In this document: positions 1 through 6,658 of the stretch, one piece after another
Layout of the letters: every line of letters starts with the position of its first letter
How positions within the stretch are numbered: the first letter of the stretch is position 1
Assembly (NCBI GenBank): GCA_030529995.1
Contig: JAUMVT010000013.1
Location: 1-42,270, forward strand
Length of the DNA stretch: 42,270 bases
DNA from: Clostridia bacterium
GTDB taxonomy: Bacteria; Bacillota; Clostridia; Christensenellales; Aristaeellaceae
Reading direction: 5' to 3'
Program-made: the position numbers and the translations under genes
Notes under the pieces: model-generated
What the model saw: only the letters and a program-made list of their open reading frames with translations
The model's database searches: none
What the model was told of the DNA's origin: nothing

Positions 1-83
1 CCCTTGACTTCTCTCCGCTGCCCTATGTGTAACCTATGCTTGACACTCCTACATTCAGAATCAGGTTAAGATTCATTTCATTC

Positions 84-112
84 TTGCGCCGATGGGACGG
101 ATATGTTACAAT
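84..112 (+). promoter_or_regulatory. possible promoter antisense to the small genes
   Basis: TTGCGC (84-89), a 17-nt spacer and TACAAT (107-112) resemble a sigma-A promoter. It points rightward, into the complement of the two small minus-strand genes at 157-432. No plus-strand gene with a ribosome binding site follows, so a product would be an antisense RNA. This rests on the match alone. Confidence 0.35.
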
Positions 113-124
113 GGGAGAAAGGGG

Positions 125-140
125 AGGGGCTTGCGCCCCT
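125..140 (-). terminator. short GC-rich hairpin after the small genes
   Basis: AGGGGC (125-130) and GCCCCT (135-140) form a perfect 6-bp stem with a 4-nt loop, 17 nt downstream of the stop codon of the 40-residue ORF. On the minus strand it is followed by CCCCTTTCTCCC rather than a clean T tract, so it is a weak terminator candidate. It would also lie near the 5' end of the proposed antisense RNA. Confidence 0.35.
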
Positions 141-156
141 GTCCCCCGTGTGATGG

Positions 157-279
157 TTACCGCTTGACCAGCTGGGTGATAAGCTTAATCAGTTCGGCAA
201 CTATTGCGACGAGAGCCGTTGCAAGCTTGAGCTTTTCGCTCAGCGTGCTACGGTTCTTTTTCTTCCCCTTGTGTCCCAT
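157..279 (-). CDS. small basic membrane-type peptide, 40 aa, unknown
   Basis: I do not recognise this gene. The ORF has 41 codons with stop TAA at 157-159. Its product has a strongly basic start (MGHKGKKKNRSTLSEK), a hydrophobic stretch of about 20 residues (LATALVAIVAELIKLITQLV) and a basic end (KR). This layout suits one membrane helix or a long amphipathic helix. It begins 9 nt after the stop of the 47-residue ORF and has no strong ribosome binding site of its own, so translation is probably coupled. Size and layout recall type I toxin or holin-like peptides, but I see no diagnostic motif. A possible antisense promoter at 84-112 reads into it. Confidence 0.5.
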   Translation of the reverse strand: MGHKGKKKNRSTLSEKLKLATALVAIVAELIKLITQLVKR

Positions 280-288
280 TGATGAAAC

Positions 289-432
289 TTAAATTCCCAG
301 CTTTTCCTGAAGTACTTTCCTGCGCTCTTCAATCGCTTTCATTGCATCTTTGTCCTTGATGTTTTCAAGCACAATGGATAGTTCATTCAATCGAATGAGC
401 AACTCCATTTTTTCTTCTTGCTTTTTCATCAT
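289..432 (-). CDS. small charged helical protein, 47 aa, unknown
   Basis: Two adjacent ATG codons (432 and 429) follow an AGGAGG ribosome binding site at 443-448, which supports real translation. The 47 residues are rich in Glu and Lys with regularly spaced Leu and Ile (ELLIRLNELSIVLENI, then EERRKVLQEKLGI), as expected for a short helical or coiled-coil protein. No signal peptide or known domain is visible. The 40-residue membrane-type ORF follows after 9 nt, so the two form a bicistronic unit of soluble helical protein then membrane peptide. A TTGACA lies upstream at 494-499, but I find no convincing -10 element. Confidence 0.6.
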   Translation of the reverse strand: MMKKQEEKMELLIRLNELSIVLENIKDKDAMKAIEERRKVLQEKLGI

Positions 433-543
433 TGTTTATCGTCCTCCTGTCCATCTTGTCCCTGCAAATCCATTTTCTTTTTTCATGGTTGTTTGTCAAG
501 GCGTACAAGAGTTTTTTTCAAAAGGCTGCCACCAAAGGAACAG

Positions 544-573
544 AAAAAGGAGAGAGGATTGCTCCCCTCTCCC
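544..573 (-). terminator. intrinsic terminator after the flavoprotein gene
   Basis: A GAGAGG/CCTCTC stem (552-557 with 566-571, plus imperfect flanking pairs) is followed on the minus strand by CTTTTTC (543-549). It lies about 18 nt beyond the stop codon of the flavoprotein. Confidence 0.7.
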
Positions 574-590
574 AACGATACAGTTCCCGA

Positions 591-2498
591 TTAGTTTTCT
601 TCCACCACGGTCAGACCAGCGATGCGGCCGTTGGTCAGGCAGTCGGTGATGGCATTGCCGCCCAGGCGGTTGGAGCCATGGAGACCACCGGTCACTTCGC
701 CGGCAGCATACAAGCCTTCGATCTTGGTGCCATCCTCACGGAGCACATGGGTGTCTACATCCACGCACACGCCGCCCATGGTGTGGTGCACGGCAGGGCT
801 GCGGGGGCATGCATAGTAGGGGCCAACGTCCTCGATAAGGGCGTGGGTGTTGAACACGGTGCGGCCGAACTCAGGATCATAGCCACTGGTCACAGCCTCG
901 TTGAACTTCTTCACGGAGTCAACCAGCACGTCAGGATCCATGCCGATCTGCACAGCCAGCTCTTCCAGGGTATCTGCACGGTAGACTTCGCCGGCAGCTA
1001 CCAGGTCGTCGATGTGCAGGCCATAGGAGTTGTAGCCGTTCTCGTCCAGGTCGCTGTTCTGAGAAGAAGAGATGATGTAGAAGATGCCGTCCGTCTGTGC
1101 CAGTGCAGCAGCTGCCAGCACGTCACGACGCTCGGTCTCGTTCACATAGCGCTTGCCTTCCTTGTTGACGCAGATGCTGGTAGCGTCGCCCACGTGAGCG
1201 TCCAGTGCACCGGTCTCCGGGTCAGCAATGGCCAGCAGCTGAATCTTTTCCATGCCGATCAGGCCTGCGCCTACGGCTTCAGCCATTACGATGCCGTCGC
1301 CGGTGATGGCAGGGCTATTGGTGGTGGGGATGTTCTCGCCCAGGTCGGCCCAGATGGTGTTGTACTTCTGGCGCATTTCCACATTGGCACCGAAACCGCC
1401 GGTGGCCAGAATCACGCCCTTGTTGGCAGTGAAGTTGTAGGTGGTGCCGTCCGTGCCCTTGCCTACCGCGCCAACCACCTTGTCGCCGTCCACGGTCAGG
1501 TCGGTTGCCTGTACTTCGTAGAGGATTTCCACGTCCAGGTTCTTAGCAGCGATCTGGTTGGTGAACACTTCGATGAAGCCGATGCCGCTCTTGTAGGTTT
1601 GGCTCATCTGAGCGCGAGGCCACAGGGAACCGATGACAGCCACGGAATAGTCGCGCCAGTCGAAGCCCATTTCCTTCAGCCACTCGAAGGTCTCGGGAGC
1701 GTTCATGCACATGTTCTCGATCAGCTCAGGAATCGCCTCATAGTCGCCGCCCTTGTAGGTCTGCAGGGCATGCAGGGAGGGGCTGTCGAACAGATAGGTA
1801 GCGCCGGAAGCCTTGTATGCTTCGATTTCTTCCAGCACGGTAGCCTGCCACTTGGCTTGGGTATCGTTCTTGGGCTCTTCCGTTGCCAGCTCCATGACCG
1901 TTTCCATCTGGCCTTCGGTCATGCCGTTGCTCTGTGCGGTGTAGGTAGCTGCGTTCATGTAGCCGCCGCTGCGAACGGTATTGCCGCCCAGGGCAGCCGT
2001 CTTTTCCACCACGATGACGCTAGCGCCCTTTTCAGCCGCCGCCACAGCAGCTGCCATGCCGGCACCGCCGCCGCCCAGGATGATGACGTCCGCCGTCTTA
2101 TCCACCTGTGCGTCGGACACTTCCTGCTGAATTTCCACCTGCTTCAGGGCTTCAGCGTCTCCGCCGGCCTTGGTCACGGCATCAGCCACGGCAGCCACGA
2201 TGCCTTCGCTGGTGAGGGTTGCGCCGGTCACGGCGTCCACAGCCAGAGACTGATACTTAACGATTTCACCGGGGATCCGCTCAATGGGCGTGTCGCCGAT
2301 GCCTGCGGTCTCCGTATGGGAAACAACCTCGATGGACTCAATGGCCGTTTCGGAGAAGGTCACCGATACAACGATGTCCCCGTTCCGGCCTGCGCCGGTG
2401 CCTTCGTACACGCCGGGGGTATAGCCCTCAGCCAGAGCGAAGGTGCAGGCGGTTGCTGCCATGCACAGACACAGCAGGAGAGCAACCAGTTTCTTCAT
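591..2498 (-). CDS. secreted FMN-binding/FAD fumarate-reductase-type flavoprotein
   Basis: This 635-residue protein probably reduces an enoate-type acceptor (fumarate, urocanate, cinnamate or similar) outside the membrane. A signal peptide (about 1-23, ending ALA) leads into an FMN_bind domain (about 27-115) with DAVTGAT at 88-94, the motif where ApbE attaches FMN covalently to threonine. An FAD-binding fumarate-reductase domain follows, with GGGGAG at 142-147, HHTMGGVCVD and, near the end, GEVTGGLHGSNRLGGNA. There is no haem motif, so electrons likely pass from FMN to FAD. A Cys at 18 (AATAC) could be a poor lipobox. The start at 2498 is chosen because AGAAAGGGTGG precedes it and the promoter lies at 2571-2599, inside the longer reading frame. 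The substrate cannot be told from sequence. Confidence 0.88.
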   Translation of the reverse strand: MKKLVALLLCLCMAATACTFALAEGYTPGVYEGTGAGRNGDIVVSVTFSETAIESIEVVSHTETAGIGDTPIERIPGEIVKYQSLAVDAVTGATLTSEGIVAAVADAVTKAGGDAEALKQVEIQQEVSDAQVDKTADVIILGGGGAGMAAAVAAAEKGASVIVVEKTAALGGNTVRSGGYMNAATYTAQSNGMTEGQMETVMELATEEPKNDTQAKWQATVLEEIEAYKASGATYLFDSPSLHALQTYKGGDYEAIPELIENMCMNAPETFEWLKEMGFDWRDYSVAVIGSLWPRAQMSQTYKSGIGFIEVFTNQIAAKNLDVEILYEVQATDLTVDGDKVVGAVGKGTDGTTYNFTANKGVILATGGFGANVEMRQKYNTIWADLGENIPTTNSPAITGDGIVMAEAVGAGLIGMEKIQLLAIADPETGALDAHVGDATSICVNKEGKRYVNETERRDVLAAAALAQTDGIFYIISSSQNSDLDENGYNSYGLHIDDLVAAGEVYRADTLEELAVQIGMDPDVLVDSVKKFNEAVTSGYDPEFGRTVFNTHALIEDVGPYYACPRSPAVHHTMGGVCVDVDTHVLREDGTKIEGLYAAGEVTGGLHGSNRLGGNAITDCLTNGRIAGLTVVEEN

Positions 2499-2525
2499 GA
2501 AATTTCCACCCTTTCTCCATACATA

Positions 2526-2548
2526 CGTTACGCATGAATTACGTAACG
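2526..2548 (-). promoter_or_regulatory. inverted repeat in the flavoprotein leader
   Basis: CGTTACG (2526-2532) and CGTAACG (2542-2548) form a perfect 7-bp inverted repeat with a 9-nt spacer. It lies just downstream of the expected transcription start (about 2564) and upstream of the ribosome binding site. That position suits a repressor operator. The regulator is unknown. Confidence 0.5.
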
Positions 2549-2570
2549 CATTATGTATTTGTTTGCTCAC

Positions 2571-2599
2571 AGTATACAATGCGTGTCTGTGCTTGTCAA
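2571..2599 (-). promoter_or_regulatory. consensus sigma-A promoter of the flavoprotein gene
   Basis: On the minus strand a perfect TTGACA (2594-2599), a 17-nt spacer and TATACT (2571-2576) form a near-ideal housekeeping promoter. It predicts a leader of about 65 nt before the ATG at 2498. Confidence 0.85.
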
Positions 2600-2678
2600 G
2601 CATTTATCGATCTTTTTGAAAAATATTTTTTCTGACCGCAAAGATACCAAAAACAACATGATTCCATGCTGGGCATAG

Positions 2679-2714
2679 AAAAAGGGTTCCGCACCCTTTC
2701 GAGTGCGGAACCCT
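2679..2714 (-). terminator. intrinsic terminator of the Ig-like repeat gene
   Basis: AGGGTTCCGCAC (2683-2694) pairs perfectly with GTGCGGAACCCT (2703-2714) across an 8-nt loop. On the minus strand it is followed by five T. It lies 17 nt after the stop codon. Confidence 0.9.
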
Positions 2715-2731
2715 GTAGGAACCGAGGAATC

Positions 2732-5700
2732 TTAGTAGCCAGACACGATCACCGTGTAGGAAGCAGACTTGCCGCTGCCGTCATTTGCGGTGGCAGTGAT
2801 GGTGGCAGTGCCCACACCCACAGCGGACACAATACCGTTGCTGGTCACATAGGCAACACCGGGATTGTTGGAGCTGTAGGTCACGCCCTTGTTGGAGGCG
2901 TTGGCGGGAAGAATCTCATAGCTGGGATAATTGACCTCGCCAACCATCAGATTGGTCTTGCCGCTGACGCCCACATAGGTAACGGGGATCGCGGTAACCG
3001 TCACCGTATAGGTGCCCTTGATACCGCTGCCATCCTTAGCGGTGGCCGTGATGATGGCCGTGCCGGCTGCCTTGCCGGTGACAACGCCATACTCGTTCAC
3101 GGTCGCAACCGTTCCGTTGCTGGTGGAGAAGGTAATGCCCTTGTTGGCAGCATCAGCAGGCCACACTTCATAGCCCAGATATTCCACAGAGCCAACGCTC
3201 AGCGTTCCCTTGCCGTACAGAGCGATCTTGGTCACCTTCTGGGTATTGGTGCTGACGTTCACCGTGTAGGTGCCCTTCACGCCGCTGCCATCCTTAGCAG
3301 TAGCGGTGATGGTAGCAGTGCCCTTGCCTACGCCGGTTACAACGCCGTACTCATTGACGGTTGCAACCTTCTTGTTGCTGGTAGAGAAGGTGATGCCCTT
3401 ATTCACAGCATCGGCAGGCCACACTTCATAGGACAGGTATTCCACAGAGCCGATGCCCAGGGATCCCTTGCCGTACAAAGCAATCTTGGTCACCTGGCCA
3501 GCCACGGGGCTGACTGTCATGGTGATGGAGGCCTGCTGGCCGCTGCCGTCGTTAGCGGTGGCAGTAATGGTGACAGAGCCCACGCCCACAGCCGTTACCA
3601 TGCCGTACTGGTTCACGGTAGCTACCGCAGGATTGCTGGAGGTGTACGTCACCGTCTTGTTGGTGGCATTCACAGGCAGGATTTCGTAAGCCAGGTATTC
3701 GACCTCGCCGACCATCAGGGACGTACGGCCGGAAACACCAACGTAGGTTACAGGCACAGGAGCAACGTTGCTGACCACCACGTCATAGGAAGCGGTAACG
3801 CCGCTGCCGTCCAGTGCAATGGCCGTGATGCGAGCCGTACCGGCTGCAACAGCCTTCACCACGCCGTATTCGGATACGGAGGCAACCTTGGTGTTGCTGG
3901 AGTAATAGGTAACCGTCTTGTTATTGGCATCCGCAGGCCATGCTGCGTAAGCCAGATATTCCACTTCGCCTACGGTCAGTGCACCCTTGCCGTAGATCTC
4001 CAAGCGGTTCACCAGAATCGTGGAGGAACCAACGGTGACGATAAAGCTTGCAGACTGCTTGCTGCCATCAATGGCCGTTGCGGTAATGACCGTCTGACCC
4101 AAAGCCTTGCCGGTCACAACACCGTACTGGTTCACCGTTGCGACAGTGGGGTTGCTGGATGCCCAGGTGACAGACTTTTCGGTGGCGTTGGCAGGCCAGA
4201 TTTCGTAGGACAGGTACTGGACTTCGCCAATGCCCATGGCAGGCTTGCCGGTGACGTTCACCTTGGTAACCATGACCTGATTGTTGGCAACCGTTACCGT
4301 ATAGCTGCCGTATTTGCCGCTGCCGTCGTTGGCCGTTGCGGTAATCACGGTGGTGCCCACGGCCACAGCCGTCACCACGCCATACTGGTTCACCGTTGCA
4401 ACAGCGGGGTTGCTGGAGGTCCAGCTGACGGTCTTATCGTCGGCGTTCACGGGATAGATTTCGTAAGCAGAGTAGCTGACGGCCTTGGGGTACAGCTCCG
4501 TCTTGCCGCTGGCATTGACGGTGGTGACCTTCACATAGTCGTTCTTCACGGTGACCACATAGCCGCCGCGAACCAGCGTGCCGTCGGTAGCAATGGCGCT
4601 GATCATGGCTGATCCGGCGGAATAGGCAGTTACCTTACCGGTCTGATCCACGTTCGCCACGGAGGGATTGTCGCTGACCCAGTACAGCACCTGATTGTGA
4701 GCGTTGCTGGGAGCAACCGTTGCGGTGGCCTGAATGGTTTCACCCACACCGATGAGGGTACGGCCGGTGACGGTCACGCTCTGCACGTTAATGACCGTCT
4801 TGCTGACGCTCAGGGTCAGGGTTGCTTTCACGCCGCTGCCATCAAGTGCCTCTGCGGTAATGATGGTGGTGCCGGCCGTCTTCTTGCTGGCGGTCACCTT
4901 ACCGTTCTGGTCAACGGTGGCCACGGATGTGTTGCTGCTGGTCCACAGCAGCTTCTTGTTGGAGGCATTGCTGGGGGTAATGGTGTAGCCGATGTAGGCG
5001 GATTCCTTGTAGACCATGCCGGTCTTGCCGGTCAGGGTAATCCAGGCGACAGGCACTCTTTCAATGCCCACCACGAAGGAACCGTACACATTGGTATCAG
5101 CCACGGAAGTGGCGGTAATGATGACCGTGCCGTCGGACACGACCGTCACATTACCCTTCTGGTCCACGGTAGCCACGTTGGTATCGGAGCTGGACCAGGT
5201 CACGTTCTTATTGGAGGCATCTTCAGGCAGGACGGTGGCGGTGAAGGTTTCGGTTTCACCAACAGCCATGGAGGCTCTGCCGGTCACGTTGATCTGAGTC
5301 ACAGGAACCAGGGCATCCACCGTCAATTCGTAGGAGTCGACGATGGCGAGGTTGTCGTTGGCTGCAGCAACGATGGTGGTGGTGCCTGCGCCAACAGCGG
5401 TGATTACGCCCTTATCAGTGATGGTAGCAACCGCCGTATTGGAGCTGGAGAAGGTCAGCTGCTTGTCGGTGGCAGTGCTGGGTTCCACGCTCCAAGCCAG
5501 GTTGTAGGTGGTGCCGATCTTCATGCTGCTGTTCTTATTGGTGATGGTAACCTTGGATACCCGGGTATCATCATCATAAGCAGGGGTAACGGTCAGCACA
5601 TAGTAGGCGAACTTGCCGCTGCCGTCGTTGGCGGTGGCGGTGATCAGTGCCTGACCTGCGCTGCGGGCATACACCACGCCGGCAGTGGTAACCGTTGCCA

Positions 5701-5992
5701 CGTTGGTGTTATTGGAAGACCACGTAACTGTCTTGTTGGTGGCAGTGGTGGGCAAAACGGTGACCGTGGGGTAGTCACTTTCGCCGGCCTTCATGGTGGT
5801 CTTTGCAGACACGGTGATGCTTTCCACAAGCACAGTGGAAGCTGCCATGAGCTGCGTCAGGCTGGTGGGCATGGTCGCTTCCGTAACGAAACTGACTGCG
5901 CTGGTTTCCGCAAGGGCAGAAGCTCCGCAGCCCAGCGTCATGATGATCGCTGTCAGAAGAGCCAGTACCTTGACAAGCACTTTCTGTTTCAT
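2732..5992 (-). CDS. secreted protein of twelve Ig-like (Big_2) repeats
   Basis: The product has 1086 residues: a signal peptide (about 1-28, ending ALA) followed by twelve bacterial Ig-like group 2 repeats of about 83-90 residues. Each repeat has the pattern V.V.GK..L.VGE...L...V.P..A.NK.VTW.SSN..VATV...G.V.A...G...ITATA.DGSG. The protein ends inside the last repeat with no LPXTG, SLH, catalytic or membrane domain. Such arrays usually serve as surface stalks or adhesins, so its role may be structural or binding, but how it stays at the cell is unclear. A Cys in MTLGC is not a canonical lipobox. Repeats 9 and 12 are close copies, as are 10 and 11, which points to recent internal duplication. 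The start is set by GGAAGGAG upstream of the ATG at 5992. It has its own promoter and terminator. Confidence 0.9.
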   Translation of the reverse strand: MKQKVLVKVLALLTAIIMTLGCGASALAETSAVSFVTEATMPTSLTQLMAASTVLVESITVSAKTTMKAGESDYPTVTVLPTTATNKTVTWSSNNTNVATVTTAGVVYARSAGQALITATANDGSGKFAYYVLTVTPAYDDDTRVSKVTITNKNSSMKIGTTYNLAWSVEPSTATDKQLTFSSSNTAVATITDKGVITAVGAGTTTIVAAANDNLAIVDSYELTVDALVPVTQINVTGRASMAVGETETFTATVLPEDASNKNVTWSSSDTNVATVDQKGNVTVVSDGTVIITATSVADTNVYGSFVVGIERVPVAWITLTGKTGMVYKESAYIGYTITPSNASNKKLLWTSSNTSVATVDQNGKVTASKKTAGTTIITAEALDGSGVKATLTLSVSKTVINVQSVTVTGRTLIGVGETIQATATVAPSNAHNQVLYWVSDNPSVANVDQTGKVTAYSAGSAMISAIATDGTLVRGGYVVTVKNDYVKVTTVNASGKTELYPKAVSYSAYEIYPVNADDKTVSWTSSNPAVATVNQYGVVTAVAVGTTVITATANDGSGKYGSYTVTVANNQVMVTKVNVTGKPAMGIGEVQYLSYEIWPANATEKSVTWASSNPTVATVNQYGVVTGKALGQTVITATAIDGSKQSASFIVTVGSSTILVNRLEIYGKGALTVGEVEYLAYAAWPADANNKTVTYYSSNTKVASVSEYGVVKAVAAGTARITAIALDGSGVTASYDVVVSNVAPVPVTYVGVSGRTSLMVGEVEYLAYEILPVNATNKTVTYTSSNPAVATVNQYGMVTAVGVGSVTITATANDGSGQQASITMTVSPVAGQVTKIALYGKGSLGIGSVEYLSYEVWPADAVNKGITFSTSNKKVATVNEYGVVTGVGKGTATITATAKDGSGVKGTYTVNVSTNTQKVTKIALYGKGTLSVGSVEYLGYEVWPADAANKGITFSTSNGTVATVNEYGVVTGKAAGTAIITATAKDGSGIKGTYTVTVTAIPVTYVGVSGKTNLMVGEVNYPSYEILPANASNKGVTYSSNNPGVAYVTSNGIVSAVGVGTATITATANDGSGKSASYTVIVSGY

Positions 5993-6106
5993 GTTCTGTT
6001 CTCCTTCCTTCTTTATCAAGAACCTGCGGCAGCCAAAGCACACCGCAAAGCCTGATACCGTGAATGTTGTGTTTTGAGCCCGAACAGCCGGACTCTCGTC
6101 ATGAGG

Positions 6107-6135
6107 ATTATAGCAAAGTATTTCAATTCTGTAAA
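6107..6135 (-). promoter_or_regulatory. promoter of the Ig-like repeat gene
   Basis: On the minus strand TTTACA (6130-6135), a 17-nt spacer and TATAAT (6107-6112), with an extended TGC before the -10, give a strong sigma-A promoter. The leader would be about 110 nt. Confidence 0.8.
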
Positions 6136-6230
6136 CGAATCATGTAGAATTTTCGCAAATTTTTACGACTTTGCGTAGATTCTGTGATGATTGTATGCCG
6201 AAAGTCTGTTTTATCCGTCTTGATTTTCGC

Positions 6231-6254
6231 ATAAACAGACCGAAGTCTGTTTAT
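6231..6254 (-). terminator. UUCG-capped hairpin overlapping the stop of the FMN lipoprotein gene
   Basis: ATAAACAGAC (6231-6240) and GTCTGTTTAT (6245-6254) form a perfect 10-bp stem closed by a very stable C(UUCG)G tetraloop on the minus-strand RNA. The stop codon (6251-6253) lies inside the stem. No long T tract follows, so it may protect the 3' end as well as terminate. Confidence 0.6.
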
Positions 6255-6640
6255 GTTTCCGGCAGAATCACCACAAAATCCGGGTGGGTCATCATTTGCG
6301 TCGGGTCGCCGCCGGCCTGGATCACACAATCCGTTACAGCCTGGATGATGGCATTGCTGGTGTGAGTCGCTCCGGTCACCGTATCCACCGCCAAGGACTG
6401 CCAGGTAATGATGTCCGCAGGGATTCGCTCAATGGCCGCATCGCTGATACCCGGCGTCTCCTTGTGGTCAATGACGGTAATGGTTTCGATGACCGTTTCC
6501 GAGAAGGTCACCTCCACGGTCATGCTGCCCATTTTTCCCTCAGCCTCAGCCGTGTATGTGCCCGGCTGAAAAGTCGTTTCCGCATGCACCTGACATGCTG
6601 CGAGCAGCAAGGCGATGACAAGTAAGAGCAGCCTTTTCAT
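6251..6640 (-). CDS. FMN-binding domain lipoprotein
   Basis: This 129-residue protein has a lipoprotein signal (LLAAC, Cys16) followed by a single FMN_bind domain. The flavinylation motif DTVTGAT lies at 86-92. It should carry covalent FMN attached by ApbE and act as an electron carrier on the outer face of the membrane. Its domain is strikingly similar to the FMN domain of the flavoprotein at 591-2498: both contain VTFSET, IERIP and QSLAVD in the same order. The obvious inference is that it passes electrons to that reductase, or arose from it by duplication. GGAAAGGAG precedes the ATG at 6640. It starts 18 nt after the SpoIID-type gene, probably in one transcript. No apbE gene lies in the window. 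Confidence 0.88.
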   Translation of the reverse strand: MKRLLLLVIALLLAACQVHAETTFQPGTYTAEAEGKMGSMTVEVTFSETVIETITVIDHKETPGISDAAIERIPADIITWQSLAVDTVTGATHTSNAIIQAVTDCVIQAGGDPTQMMTHPDFVVILPET

Positions 6641-6658
6641 GAAGTGTCTCCTTTCCGT

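Noticed and set aside
436-486. 16-codon leader peptide before the 47-residue ORF
   Set aside because: It ends just before the next start codon, but has no ribosome binding site and no run of regulatory codons.
432-2537. Long open frame of 701 codons on the plus strand opposite the flavoprotein gene
   Set aside because: It is the complement of a gene with clear domains, promoter, ribosome binding site and terminator, and has no ribosome binding site of its own. Its composition (many His, Gly, Val, Ala) is typical of antisense shadows in GC-rich DNA.
2732-2860. Cell-wall sorting signal at the end of the Ig-like protein
   Set aside because: The C-terminus is the last beta strand of a repeat (SYTVIVSGY); there is no LPXTG, hydrophobic tail or basic end.
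2732-5992. Regularly spaced DNA repeats resembling a CRISPR array
   Set aside because: The period is about 250-270 bp, the repeats are imperfect and stay in frame, and they encode Ig-like domains.
2666-6055. Two long plus-strand frames opposite the Ig-like repeat gene
   Set aside because: They mirror the repeats of the minus-strand gene and run across its terminator. No start signal is present.
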